The notes under the pieces are model-generated. The model was not told where the DNA came from and did not search any database. It saw nothing but the letters and a program-made list of their open reading frames with translations. Shown piece by piece: positions 35,484 through 44,800 of a stretch of DNA of 64,000 nt. This DNA comes from Roseofilum acuticapitatum BLCC-M154 (GTDB taxonomy: Bacteria; Cyanobacteriota; Cyanobacteriia; Cyanobacteriales; Desertifilaceae). The stretch is taken from assembly GCF_030068475.1 (NCBI RefSeq), contig NZ_JAQOSP010000066.1, positions 44,318 to 108,317 on the forward strand. The letters run 5' to 3'. The position numbers and the translations under genes are program-made. Every line of letters begins with the position of its first letter. The stretch's first letter is position 1.

Positions 35484-35612
35484 ACTCTAACTCATAGATT
35501 AATACTGTACCTCATAACATCGTGAAGCGCTCTATCATTCAAATTCTACCAGCAGACTCTGCCCACCTTATTAACGATTAAATATCCTATTGAAAATTTA
35601 CGGCAATCTGTC

Positions 35613-37907
35613 ATGAAATTCAACAAACACAAAACCCACGAAAGCGCCCCCCATCATGTTACTGGAAACGCCACCTATACCGATGACCTGCGCCCACCCA
35701 GAGATCTCCTTCACTTATTTCCCGTTCTCTCCTCCCATGCCAGAGCAAAAATTAATCAGATTGACTATTCCCTTGCCCAACAAGTCCCCGGAGTTGTCAC
35801 AGTAATCACCCCTGAAGATATTCCCGGCATTAACAATACTGGCATTATCAGCTTAGACGAAATTCTCCTACCGACGGATGAAATTTACTATCACGGTCAA
35901 CCCATTGTTTGGATAGTGGGAGAAACAGAACGCGCTGCAAGAGCAGGAGCTAAACAAGTTAAGATTGATTGTACTCCCCTAGAGCCGATTTTAACGATAG
36001 AACAGGCCATTGAGAGTAATAGTTTTCAAGGAGAACAACAAGTTATTCGGCGTGGCAATCCGAGTTTAGCTCTCGAAAAAGCAGAACATACCCTAGAAGG
36101 AGAACTCGAAATTGGCGGACAAGATCACTTTTATTTAGAAACCCAAGTCAGTTGGGTAACGCCCGACACTGAAGGCAATTATCACGTTTATTCCTCTACC
36201 CAACATCCCACGGAAACTCAAATTATGGTGGCACGAGTTTTGGGAATTCCTCGCTCTCAAGTGGTGGTCACTTGTTTACGCATGGGAGGCGCATTTGGGG
36301 GTAAAGAAAGTCAAGCTAATCCTGTTGCTGCCATTGCTGCCATTGCTGCTCAGAAAACTGGTCAATCTGTGCGACTTCGCCTCAAGCGTAAGTATGATAT
36401 GCTCATGACTGGAAAACGCCATGGTTTTTTTGGAAAATATCGGGTTGGATTTAATTCAGAGGGCAAAATTTCCGCCCTAGATATCGATTTATATTCCCAT
36501 GGGGGTTGTAGCTTAGATTTATCGCCTCCGATTCTGGGTCGCGCTCTGTTTCATATTGATAATTGCTATTATATTCCCGATTTGGAAGTGCGGGGAAAAA
36601 TTGCGAAAACTCATACGGTTTCTAATACGGCGTTTCGGGGATTTGGCGGCCCGCAAGCGATGGTGATGATTGAGGAAATTATAGACCGAATGGCTCGCTT
36701 CCTGCAAGTGAGTCCCCTGGAGATTCGCGAGAAAAATTTCTATCAGGGAATGGGAGAAACGAACACGACTCACTATGGACAAGAGTTGTTTGGTAATCGC
36801 TTACAACAGATTTGGGGTCAATTGAAAGAAGAGGCAAATCTTGCCCAAAGAATGGAGGAAGTGAGGGCGTTTAATGAAAGTCATAACCATGAGAAGCGGG
36901 GATTAGCAATGACTCCGGTTAAGTTTGGGATTTCGTTTACCAAAAGTGAATATAATCAAGCCGGGGCACTGATTTTAATCTACCTTGATGGCAGTATTCA
37001 ACTGAACCATGGGGGCACAGAAATGGGCCAGGGATTGCACAGTAAGATGCTGCAAGTGGCGGCAAAATCTTTGGGGGTAAAGATTGACCGATTTCGAGTG
37101 ATGCCGACGAGTACGGATAAAGTGCCGAATACTTCTGCAACTGCTGCTTCTAGTGGTTCTGATTTAAACGGACAAGCGATTAAAAATGCTTGCGAAACGC
37201 TCAAGGAACGATTAGCTCCGGTGGCGGCGAAGTTGCTCGATTTGTATGCTGCTGAAGATTTGGTGTTTGCCGAAGATTGGATTTATTCTAGTACAGATCC
37301 TAACCTAAAAGTGAGCTTTGATGATGTGATTGGTCAAGCTTATTTGGAGCGAATTAGTTTATCGGCAACGGGCTATTATCGCACGCCAAATATTTCTTGG
37401 AATCCGCAAACGGGAAGGGGTCGCCCGTTCCATTATTATGCCTATGGTGCAGCCGTAAGTGAGGTGCAGGTGGATGGGTTTACGGGTATGTTTAAACTGC
37501 GGCAAGTGGATATTGTTCATGATGTGGGAAATTCTCTCCATTCTTTGGTCGATCGCGGACAAATTGAGGGCGGTTTTGTGCAAGGGATGGGATGGTTGAC
37601 AATGGAGGAGTTGGTGTGGGATAATGGAGGTAGACTCTGCACTTATTCTCCGAGTACCTATAAGATTCCTACTGTTGCCGATATTCCCGAAGCATTCCAC
37701 ATCAGCTTACTGGAAAAAGCGGCGCAACCGGGCGTAATTTACGGCTCGAAAGCGGTGGGAGAACCGCCATTTATGTTAGCGATTTCGGTACGGGAAGCGA
37801 TACGGGAAGCTGTGGCGGCTTTTGGTAGTTGCCAGCAGGTTCGGTTAGCTTCTCCAGCGACTCCAGAAGCAATTTTAAGGGCGATCGCAGAGGTTTTGTC
37901 GGTCTGA
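35613..37907 (+). CDS. xdhB: Xanthine dehydrogenase molybdopterin-binding subunit
   Basis: 764 residues of the xanthine oxidase family. Begins with the aldehyde oxidase a/b hammerhead domain (GNATYTDDLRPP, about 15-120) followed by Mo-cofactor domains with MGGAFGGKESQ, TAFRGFGGPQ, HGGTEMGQGLH and the catalytic glutamate in AVGEPPFM (E717). It oxidises purines such as hypoxanthine and xanthine with the partner encoded at 33983. A 217-base repeat-filled gap separates the two. No XdhC maturation gene is adjacent. Confidence 0.92.
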   Translation: MKFNKHKTHESAPHHVTGNATYTDDLRPPRDLLHLFPVLSSHARAKINQIDYSLAQQVPGVVTVITPEDIPGINNTGIISLDEILLPTDEIYYHGQPIVWIVGETERAARAGAKQVKIDCTPLEPILTIEQAIESNSFQGEQQVIRRGNPSLALEKAEHTLEGELEIGGQDHFYLETQVSWVTPDTEGNYHVYSSTQHPTETQIMVARVLGIPRSQVVVTCLRMGGAFGGKESQANPVAAIAAIAAQKTGQSVRLRLKRKYDMLMTGKRHGFFGKYRVGFNSEGKISALDIDLYSHGGCSLDLSPPILGRALFHIDNCYYIPDLEVRGKIAKTHTVSNTAFRGFGGPQAMVMIEEIIDRMARFLQVSPLEIREKNFYQGMGETNTTHYGQELFGNRLQQIWGQLKEEANLAQRMEEVRAFNESHNHEKRGLAMTPVKFGISFTKSEYNQAGALILIYLDGSIQLNHGGTEMGQGLHSKMLQVAAKSLGVKIDRFRVMPTSTDKVPNTSATAASSGSDLNGQAIKNACETLKERLAPVAAKLLDLYAAEDLVFAEDWIYSSTDPNLKVSFDDVIGQAYLERISLSATGYYRTPNISWNPQTGRGRPFHYYAYGAAVSEVQVDGFTGMFKLRQVDIVHDVGNSLHSLVDRGQIEGGFVQGMGWLTMEELVWDNGGRLCTYSPSTYKIPTVADIPEAFHISLLEKAAQPGVIYGSKAVGEPPFMLAISVREAIREAVAAFGSCQQVRLASPATPEAILRAIAEVLSV

Positions 37908-38618
37908 TTTCGGGACAATAATATACCCAGACTGAAGATCGCCTAATACCCAGTTTTTTTGAGTTCCCCAATACCACCAATGAGCGCCAATATAGGCACA
38001 GATGAGGCTATCAAGTTGGTCTTCAACGGCTTTGAGCGCCTTGCCTTTTTCGGGGATAGGGGGTAAATCGAGGGGAGCTAGGGGGGGTTGGCGTTGAGGA
38101 AGCCGATCGCCAATAAAAGTCCGTAGCTTAGACAATTCTAAGCGGCGATCGCCCACTTTACCCTTTTTGTACTTCAAAATTCGCTCTAGTCCAAACAAAT
38201 TGACGATCGCCGGATGGGGATAAACTTCAATTTGATACCGTCCCAGTTTTTGGGCAATCATGTCTGGTGCATGGCTAAACCCGCGCTGGTGTAAAGATTG
38301 ACCAAAACCCGTTGTCCGCTCGGCAAACGGACGCTGTTGATTAGCCGGATAACATCCCGCATCATACTTGCCAAAATAGCGATGGGTGAGGCGATCGCAC
38401 AGACGCATTCCGGTTAGATTAGGAATGAGAGTCGGCGCATCCACGGCAATTAATCCGGGGGATTCTGGAGGAAGTTGGCGATCAATCCAAGCTAAAATTC
38501 GATCCAGTTCAATCTCTGTGGTTAAGTCTACCCGATGCAATTGCTCCAATTTCCACTCTAGACAACACAACCCAGTCGCTCCAGAGCGCCATCCTAAATC
38601 AATGCCGAGAAATTTCAT
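37875..38618 (-). CDS. DUF429 family protein
   Basis: 247 residues. Starts MKFLGIDLGWRSGATG, an RNase H/actin-like nucleotide-fold beginning typical of DUF429, with IAVDAPTLIP and GMRLCDRLTHRYFGK, and later YQIEVYPHPAIVNLFGL and LKAVEDQLDSLICAYIG with conserved acidic residues. The family is predicted to be an RNase H-like nuclease but has no settled role. Its 3' end overlaps the convergent xdhB gene by 33 bases. Confidence 0.85.
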   Translation of the reverse strand: MKFLGIDLGWRSGATGLCCLEWKLEQLHRVDLTTEIELDRILAWIDRQLPPESPGLIAVDAPTLIPNLTGMRLCDRLTHRYFGKYDAGCYPANQQRPFAERTTGFGQSLHQRGFSHAPDMIAQKLGRYQIEVYPHPAIVNLFGLERILKYKKGKVGDRRLELSKLRTFIGDRLPQRQPPLAPLDLPPIPEKGKALKAVEDQLDSLICAYIGAHWWYWGTQKNWVLGDLQSGYIIVPKSDRQNLCDRP

Positions 38619-38731
38619 GGCTTTTTATGCTTGAGTGAGGCGATCGTAGCATATGAGAGGCGATCGCCCCACCCCATCAAACAAACCAGATTTCTGCGAC
38701 AATAGGCTAGTGCCGAAATCCCCATAACCGG

Positions 38732-39556
38732 ATGAAAACCGATACTCTCTTTTACAAAGTCTTCCAAGATTTTCCCCAATTCTTCTTTGAACTCTGTGGA
38801 CTTCCCCCAACCAGAGCCAACCTCTACACCTTTACCTCCGTAGAAGTGAAGCAACTAGGTTTCCGTCTGGATGGACTGTTCCTTCCCAGTAGCAATAATC
38901 CCGAACTTCCCTTCTATATCACCGAGGTGCAATTTCAACCCGATGAAGATCTCTATTACCGCTTATTTAGCGAAGTCTTCCTCTATTTGAAACAATATCA
39001 ACCGCCTCACCCTTGGCAAGTTGTCGTCATTTATCCCAACCGGAACACGGAGAGGGTAAATCCCCTACACTTTGCTGAACCGCTCCAACTTCCCCAAGTG
39101 CGACGCATTTACCTGAATGAACTGTCCCAAAATTCGCTAGGGTTAGGGGTGCTTAAACTGATTATGGAGCAGGAAAGCACCGCTCCGGAAAAAGCCAAAA
39201 CCCTGATTGCACAGGCAAAATCGCAGTTAACCCAACAACAGGTACAACAGAATCTGATTGATTTGATCGAGACTATAATAGTCTATAAGCTACCCACGAA
39301 AAGCCGAGAGGAGATTGAAGCGATGTTAGGACTGAGCGAAATTCGACAAACCAAAGTTTACCAAGAAGCCTTAACTGAAGGACGTGAAGAAGGACGTGAA
39401 GAAGGACGTGAAGAAGGACGTGAAGAGACACGACAAGAGGTAATTTCCCAGATGGCTCGTTATGGTTTATCTGCTGAAGCGATCGCCGAAATCCTGAATC
39501 TTCCAGTAGAAACGGTGACGGAAATCCTAGAGAATTTGGATGGCGATGAGGAATAA
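38732..39556 (+). CDS. DUF2887/Rpn-family PD-(D/E)XK-like protein, copy 1
   Basis: 274 residues. The N-terminal two thirds (KTDTLFYKVFQDFPQFFFE, LDGLFLPSSNN, ITEVQFQPDEDLYYRLFSE) fit the DUF2887 family, related to Rpn transposase-like nucleases; LDGLF and EVQFQ supply the D...ExQ positions of that fold. The C-terminus has four GREE units encoded by a 12-base tandem repeat (near 39376-39426), followed by ARYGLSAEAIAEILNLPVET, a small helical domain. A near-identical copy begins at 40111. Such genes multiply in cyanobacterial genomes; function is unproven. Confidence 0.85.
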   Translation: MKTDTLFYKVFQDFPQFFFELCGLPPTRANLYTFTSVEVKQLGFRLDGLFLPSSNNPELPFYITEVQFQPDEDLYYRLFSEVFLYLKQYQPPHPWQVVVIYPNRNTERVNPLHFAEPLQLPQVRRIYLNELSQNSLGLGVLKLIMEQESTAPEKAKTLIAQAKSQLTQQQVQQNLIDLIETIIVYKLPTKSREEIEAMLGLSEIRQTKVYQEALTEGREEGREEGREEGREETRQEVISQMARYGLSAEAIAEILNLPVETVTEILENLDGDEE

Positions 39557-39612
39557 TGGCGCTTCGCCCCCCACCCAAAAAACCGGGCTTCTGGCTGCGA
39601 CAAGAGGCGAAA
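39557..39612. repeat. AAACCGGG-type dispersed repeat
   Basis: GGCGCTTCGCCCCCC..., AAACCGGGCTTCTGGCTGCGAC here recurs in related form at 40036-40056 (part) and at 41702-41805, where two inverted AAACCGGGTTTCT / AGAAACCCGGTTTCT arms occur. Dispersed palindromic repeat of the accessory island. Confidence 0.65.
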
Positions 39613-39623
39613 AGTCTCAATTT

Positions 39624-39738
39624 TTACAAAATTAGAGGTGTAATTTTAGCCTGGACTTCCTTCACCACATCCTCTGGTAAAGTTGATATAGACAATATCC
39701 CCCCGGTTGGGAACATAGGGATCTTCTTCTGTAGTCAC
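39624..39738 (-). pseudogene. mazF: MazF toxin remnant with internal deletion
   Basis: GTG 39738 overlaps the TGA of the antitoxin gene (GTGA) and opens MTTEEDPYVPNRGDIVYINF, the typical MazF N-terminus. Directly after this the sequence switches frame and reads LPEDVVKEVQAKITPLIL then TAA at 39624, typical of a MazF C-terminus. The roughly 220-230 bases between, encoding most of the RNase, are missing. In the starting frame a stop is met soon after the junction. No toxin can be made. Confidence 0.75.
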
Positions 39739-39977
39739 CACAGCTCATTCCCCACAGCCACACCAGTCTCTTGCTCTTGATGGCAGTTTTCTGGAGTAAT
39801 TGCGCTCACCAATTCTTCTAATGAATAGGAGGAAGACGATCGCACTTTAATCACTAAATTACTATCGATCACTTGCAGATCGACATCTGTTCCTTCAGAA
39901 AGTGCAATTTCCTGAGCGACAGACTCAGGAATAGGAATGGCTAGACTATTCCCCCATTTAGTAATTTTGGAAACCAT
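39735..39977 (-). CDS. mazE: MazE-type (AbrB-fold) antitoxin, orphan
   Basis: 80 residues. SpoVT-AbrB DNA-binding swapped-hairpin domain (2-45: VSKITKWGNSLAIPIPESVA and GTDVDLQVIDSNLVIKV), then a short toxin-binding tail. It would autorepress its promoter and neutralise MazF, but the adjoining mazF has lost its core, leaving the antitoxin alone. It lies between the two DUF2887 copies. Confidence 0.85.
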   Translation of the reverse strand: MVSKITKWGNSLAIPIPESVAQEIALSEGTDVDLQVIDSNLVIKVRSSSSYSLEELVSAITPENCHQEQETGVAVGNELW

Positions 39978-40063
39978 CGGTTGTCCTTAACCTCTGAGTT
40001 GACACGGTATAGATATTTTATCCTCAAGTGCCTGGGTTTTGGCTGCGACGTAGACATCTGTAT

Positions 40064-40095
40064 CATTGTTAATTGTTAATTGTTAATTGTTCATT
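40064..40095. repeat. Heptanucleotide tandem repeat (TTAATTG)n
   Basis: Three perfect TTAATTG copies flanked by a diverged copy on each side (TATCATTG and TTCATTA), just before the second DUF2887 gene. Confidence 0.8.
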
Positions 40096-40110
40096 AATCC
40101 TCAGAACCGG

Positions 40111-40911
40111 ATGAAAACCGATACTCTCTTTTACAAAGTCTTCCAAGATTTTCCCCAATTCTTCTTTGAACTCTGTGGACTTCCCCCAACCAGAGCCAAC
40201 CTCTATACCTTTACCTCCGTAGAAGTGAAGCAACTGGCTTTCCGTCTGGATGGACTCTTTCTTCCGAGTAGCAATAACCCCGATCTTCCCCTCTATATCA
40301 CCGAGGTGCAATTTCAACCGGATGAAGCTCTCTATTACCGCTTATTTAGCGAACTGTTCCTCTATCTGAGACAATATAAACCTCCACATCCTTGGCAAGT
40401 TGTCGTCATTTATCCCAACCGGAACACGGAGAGGGTAAATCCCCTACACTTTGCTGAACCGCTCCAACTTCCCCAAGTGCGGCGCATTTACCTCAATGAA
40501 CTGCTTCAACAGTCGTTAGGGTTAGGCGTGCTGAAACTGATTATCGAACAGGAAAGCACTGCTCCGGAAAAAGCTAAAACCCTGATCGCACAAGCAAAAT
40601 CTCAGTTAACCCAACAACAGGTACAACAAAATCTGATTGATTTGATCGAGACTATAATAGTCTATAAGCTACCCACCAAAAGCCGGGAGGAGATTGAAGT
40701 GATGTTAGGACTCAGTGAAATTCGACAAACTAAAGTTTACCAAGAAGCCTTAACTGAAGGACGTGAAGAAGGACGAGAAGAGAGACAACAAGAGGTGATT
40801 TTCCAGATGGCTCGTTATGGCTTATCTGCTGAAGCGATCGCCGAAATCCTGAATCTTCCCATGGAAACGGTGACCGAAATCCTAGAGAATTGCGATCGCG
40901 ATGAGGAATAA
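40111..40911 (+). CDS. DUF2887/Rpn-family protein, copy 2
   Basis: 266 residues from ATG 40111, aligned with the start of copy 1 (38732); an upstream ATG at 40087 lies in the tandem repeat. Sequence differs from copy 1 by scattered substitutions only (for example LGFRLDG to LAFRLDG) and by having two instead of four GREE units; that 8-residue difference accounts for the whole length difference. Both retain LDGLF and EVQFQ. The two genes are in the same orientation with a decayed mazEF pair between, pointing to a segmental duplication or insertion. Confidence 0.85.
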   Translation: MKTDTLFYKVFQDFPQFFFELCGLPPTRANLYTFTSVEVKQLAFRLDGLFLPSSNNPDLPLYITEVQFQPDEALYYRLFSELFLYLRQYKPPHPWQVVVIYPNRNTERVNPLHFAEPLQLPQVRRIYLNELLQQSLGLGVLKLIIEQESTAPEKAKTLIAQAKSQLTQQQVQQNLIDLIETIIVYKLPTKSREEIEVMLGLSEIRQTKVYQEALTEGREEGREERQQEVIFQMARYGLSAEAIAEILNLPMETVTEILENCDRDEE

Positions 40912-40974
40912 TGGCGATCTAATTGAGACTGCTATAATGAGCGTCATCTAGCCATTCTACAATCCATCCCTCAA

Positions 40975-41268
40975 ATGATGAATCAAGAAACCGTCATTTC
41001 TACCCTCAAAGAGCATCTGGAAACTTTACATCATTTGGGCGTAAAATCTCTCGATTTGTTTGGTTCTGTGGCTCGGAACGAAGCTAGACCGGATAGCGAC
41101 CTCGATTTTCTGGTAGAATTTGAAGGACAAATCACGTTTGATGCTTATATGGATTTAAAGTTTTTTCTCGAAGATCTATTTACCAAAAAGGTCGATTTGG
41201 TCATTAAAGAAGACCTGAAGCCTCAAATCCGTGAAGTTGTGATTAATCAAGCCATCCATGTCGCGTAA
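40975..41268 (+). CDS. mntA: MntA-type minimal nucleotidyltransferase antitoxin
   Basis: 97 residues. The Pol-beta-type NTase motif GSVARNEARPDSDLD (G30-S31, D42, D44) and third acidic residue D74 in KKVDLVIKE are complete. MntA proteins inactivate the HepT RNase by adding AMP groups near its active-site tyrosine. The stop overlaps the start of hepT by 11 bases, the usual operon form. Start at 40975 or the next ATG at 40978. Confidence 0.9.
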   Translation: MMNQETVISTLKEHLETLHHLGVKSLDLFGSVARNEARPDSDLDFLVEFEGQITFDAYMDLKFFLEDLFTKKVDLVIKEDLKPQIREVVINQAIHVA

Positions 41269-41608
41269 TCTCAGTTTATATCTGGCTGATATTCTCAGCA
41301 GCATTGACAAAATTGAAAGTTACACTGGATCGATGACCTATGATGAGTTACTCGAAGATGGACGAACGTTAGATGCTGTAATTCATAACTTCTACATTAT
41401 TGGAGAAGCAACTAAACAGATTCCTGAGACGATCCGGATTAAGTATCCACAAGTGGAATGGAAAAAGATTGCTGGACTACGAGATATTATTGCCCATGCA
41501 TATTTCTCGATCAATACTCAAATCATCTGGAGCATTATTCAAACTAAGCTAGAACCGTTGAAACGCTGTGTTCAAGCGATCTTAAATGATGAAGAGACAG
41601 AGCAATGA
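41258..41608 (+). CDS. hepT: HepT-type HEPN ribonuclease toxin
   Basis: 116 residues of the HEPN (DUF86) fold. The RX4HXY active site is RDIIAHAY (R75, H80, Y82) and GEATKQIPETIR is the family's conserved helix. HepT cleaves RNA when free of its antitoxin; the partner mntA is immediately upstream with 11 bases of overlap. The pair looks intact. It stands directly before the convergent STAND gene. Confidence 0.9.
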   Translation: MSRNLSLYLADILSSIDKIESYTGSMTYDELLEDGRTLDAVIHNFYIIGEATKQIPETIRIKYPQVEWKKIAGLRDIIAHAYFSINTQIIWSIIQTKLEPLKRCVQAILNDEETEQ

Positions 41609-41701
41609 TAATATTCGTAAGGATGGACATTGGCGATTTATCCAGTGGTTTTGAGCCACTTCTGCATCAATTATATCGATCGCCGTTCAATTAACAATAA
41701 T

Positions 41702-41805
41702 TCGGCGCTTCGCCCCCCCACCAAAAGAAACCGGGTTTCTTCCTCATTTCAGGCACTTCTCCTCCCCTCTGGCAGAAACCCGGTTTCTGGCTACGACGCG
41801 GACAT
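41702..41805. repeat. Dispersed palindromic repeat with AAACCCGGTTTC arms
   Basis: GCGCTTCGCCCCCCCA is followed by GAAACCGGGTTTCTTCC and, 50 bases on, GCAGAAACCCGGTTTCTGG; the two can pair with each other and each is itself nearly palindromic. Related sequence lies at 39560 and 40036. Confidence 0.7.
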
Positions 41806-41811
41806 CTCTTC

Positions 41812-41847
41812 GTTGTTCATTGTTCATTGTTCATTGTTCATTGTTCG
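41812..41847. repeat. Heptanucleotide tandem repeat (TTCATTG)n
   Basis: Four to five copies of TTCATTG. The stop codon and the last few residues (MNNEQ) of the STAND gene on the minus strand lie inside it. Confidence 0.85.
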
Positions 41848-44800
41848 TCGAATCCGCCAATAGAGGAGAACGGCAATAATCCAGAGCAGGGCAAAGGGAA
41901 ACGCCACGACACCGGCAATAAAACAGAGGGCGAAATTGAACCAGCCTTTCTGAGCAAAGCGGATAAAGGACTTAAGCCACTGGGGGAAAGCGTCCATACC
42001 TTGCAGTTCTAATAGCTGTTGGTTGTAGTAACTCATTTGTTGATATTGTCCTAGCTGAGAGTGGACAATGCTTAAATTTTGTAGAGATCTGATTTCTCCA
42101 GGCTTATCGCCGATTTCTTGAAACATTTTTAGAGACTGCTCGTGGGAGTCTATGGCTCTTGCGTAGTCTCCTTGGGAATGGTAAGCTAAACCTAAAGCAT
42201 AGAAAGAAAAGGCAAGGATCACTCCAGAATAATTGCCAATTTCTTGAAAGATTTTCAGACCCTTCTGTAAGTTTGATATCCCTTGTTGGCAGTCTCCTTG
42301 AGAAATGTAAGCGAGGCCTAAACCTATCAAAGTTAAAGAAAGGGCAGGATCAGAGTACTCGCCAATTTCTTGAAAGATTTCCAGAGACTGCTGGAAGTAG
42401 GATATCGCTTGTTGGCAGTCTCCTTGAGAAATAATGTAAGCGAGGCCTAAATCACGCAAAGAAGTGGCAATCCAATAGCGATCACCAATTTGTTGAAAAA
42501 TTTTGAGAGACTGTTGGTAGTAAGATATGGCTTGTCCATAGTCTCCTTGGGAAGAGTAAACGTTGCCTAAGTTCCCTAAACAATCAGCACTACCAGAGTG
42601 CTTGCCGATTTGTTGATAAATTTCCAGAGCCTTCTGGTAGTAAGATATGGCTTGTCCATAGTCTCCTTGAGAATTATAAGTCAAACCTAAGCCTAGGAAA
42701 GAATCGGCAATACTAGAGCGATTGCGAATTTGTTGAAAAAGTTCCAGAGCTTTCTGGTAGTAAGATATGGCTTGTTCGTAGTCTTTTTGGGATTGGTAAG
42801 CCAAGCCTAAGACCATGAGAGAATCAGCAAGGCCAGAGCGATTGCCCCTTTCTTCATAGATTTCCAGAGATTTTTGGCCGTAAGCTTTGCTTAAGCCGAT
42901 TGTAGAAGAGAGAAGGCTAGAGAGATCGACGATTTGTGGTTTAATTTTGAGAGACTGTTGGGAGTAGGATATGGCTTGTCCATAATCTCCTTGGGATTGG
43001 TAAGTAGCACCTAAGTCATGCAAAGATTCAGCGATGCCTACATGATCGCCGATTTCTTGAAGAATTTCTAGACACTTTTGGGAGTAGGATATGGCTTGTC
43101 CATAATCTCCTTGGGATTGGTAAGCCAAGCCTAAGTTGCCCAAAGATTGGGCAATGCCAGAGCGATCGCCGATTTCTTGAAAAATTTCCAGGGCCTGCTG
43201 GGAGTAGGATATGACTCTTTCGTATTCTCCTTGGGAATTGTAAGCGTTGCCTAAGCCTATCAAAGAATTGGCAATGCCAGAGCAATCACCGATTTCTCGT
43301 CTGATTTCCAGAGCCTGTTGGTAGCAGGACATGGCTTGTCCGTAGTCTCCTTGGGCATAGTAAGCGTTGCCTAAGTTCATCAAAGTAGTTGAAGTCACAG
43401 AGCAATCACCAATTTGTTGAAAAATTTCTATAGCCTTCTGGTAGTTAGATATCGCTTTTCCGTAATCTCCTTGGGAACAGTAAGCCAAGCCTAAGTTATT
43501 GAAAGATTTGGCAATGCCAGAGCGATCACCGATTTCTTGTCTGATTTCCAGAGCCTTTTGATAGTAGGATATCGCTTGTTCGTAGTCTCCTTGGGAATAA
43601 TAAGCGACACCTAAGCTATTCAAAGAGTCAGGATAGCGCGAGTCTTGCTGATTGGGTAAATGCTCCACCAGTTGCTGATAGAGTTCAATAATATACAGGG
43701 AGTTGTAACCTTGGAAATCTAGAAATTGACTGACTGACTGTTCATACTTGCCTTCATTATGAAGCACATCAAACGCCTGTTCATACTCTCCCAACTGGCA
43801 CAGATGATAAAACAACTCCAAATAATCCTGCACATCCTCAACCGTTGCCGTTTTCCAATCTTCTGGCATTTGACAGCGACTGCGATACACCTCCACTGCT
43901 CGCTTGTGCGCTTCCCTTACGTCCCCAGCGCGATACTGCAAATACTCCAGAATAAACGGCTGAAACTCATAACGCCCTTCTCCCTTCACCAAAAACCCGC
44001 GCTCGGCCAACTGCCGTAACTCCTTGTCGCTCACCTCTTCAGCCACCATTGCCGACACCAGAGCCGCATCAAACCCTTGCCGCAATACCGTTAACCGCAA
44101 TAACCGCCCTTGCCAAACCGACGGCAACCGGCTAAAACTGCGCTCCAACACCACCACCAACTGCACGATTTCCTGGCGATGCTCTCCCTGAATGCGGCTA
44201 TCTGCCATCAACTGCCGCACATCGGCCAAATTCAACTCATCTAAATGGGCTAGAGTTGCCCCCTCCCCAATTTCCTGCTCCAACATCCCTGCCACCAGAC
44301 GCAACGTTAAGGGATGTCCCGCGACTTTCTCGCTATAGTCTTCTCGCTCCTGCGCTTCCCCCCCAACCCCTAACGCTTTTAATAATTTCCCCCCTTCCGC
44401 TCTCAACAATCCCGATAACGACAACCGATTCGGTACTATCCTAGAGAACTGGGGCATCACCTGGGTTGTCATCAAAATCTCCGTGTGACGACAACACCCT
44501 AACCACCGTTGCAAAAACTGCCCATACTTCTCATCTTTCACCACCGACTCAAAGTTATCCAACACCAACAAAAACCGCCGCCGTTGTAACTGCTGTACCA
44601 GCGCTTCCCCTAACTCAGCGTCGGGAATCTTCTCAATTTCATCTAGGGGCAACTGCACCAATTTCTCCAACACTTGCCGTGCGAATCGTCCAAACGGGGG
44701 AGACGCTCCCAAGTCTGTCCAGTATTTGACCTCAAAATCCTCGCGCTCCCAATACACCCGCGCCACTAGGGTAGACTTTCCTACGCCCCCAATGCCAACA

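Noticed and set aside
39556..39780. Plus-strand frame over the mazEF remnant
   Set aside because: It is antisense to mazF remnant and mazE and starts in a dispersed repeat.
42030..43640. Regular 120-bp repeats that could suggest a CRISPR-like or satellite array
   Set aside because: The repeats are in frame within one long ORF and code for TPRs; there are no unique spacers.
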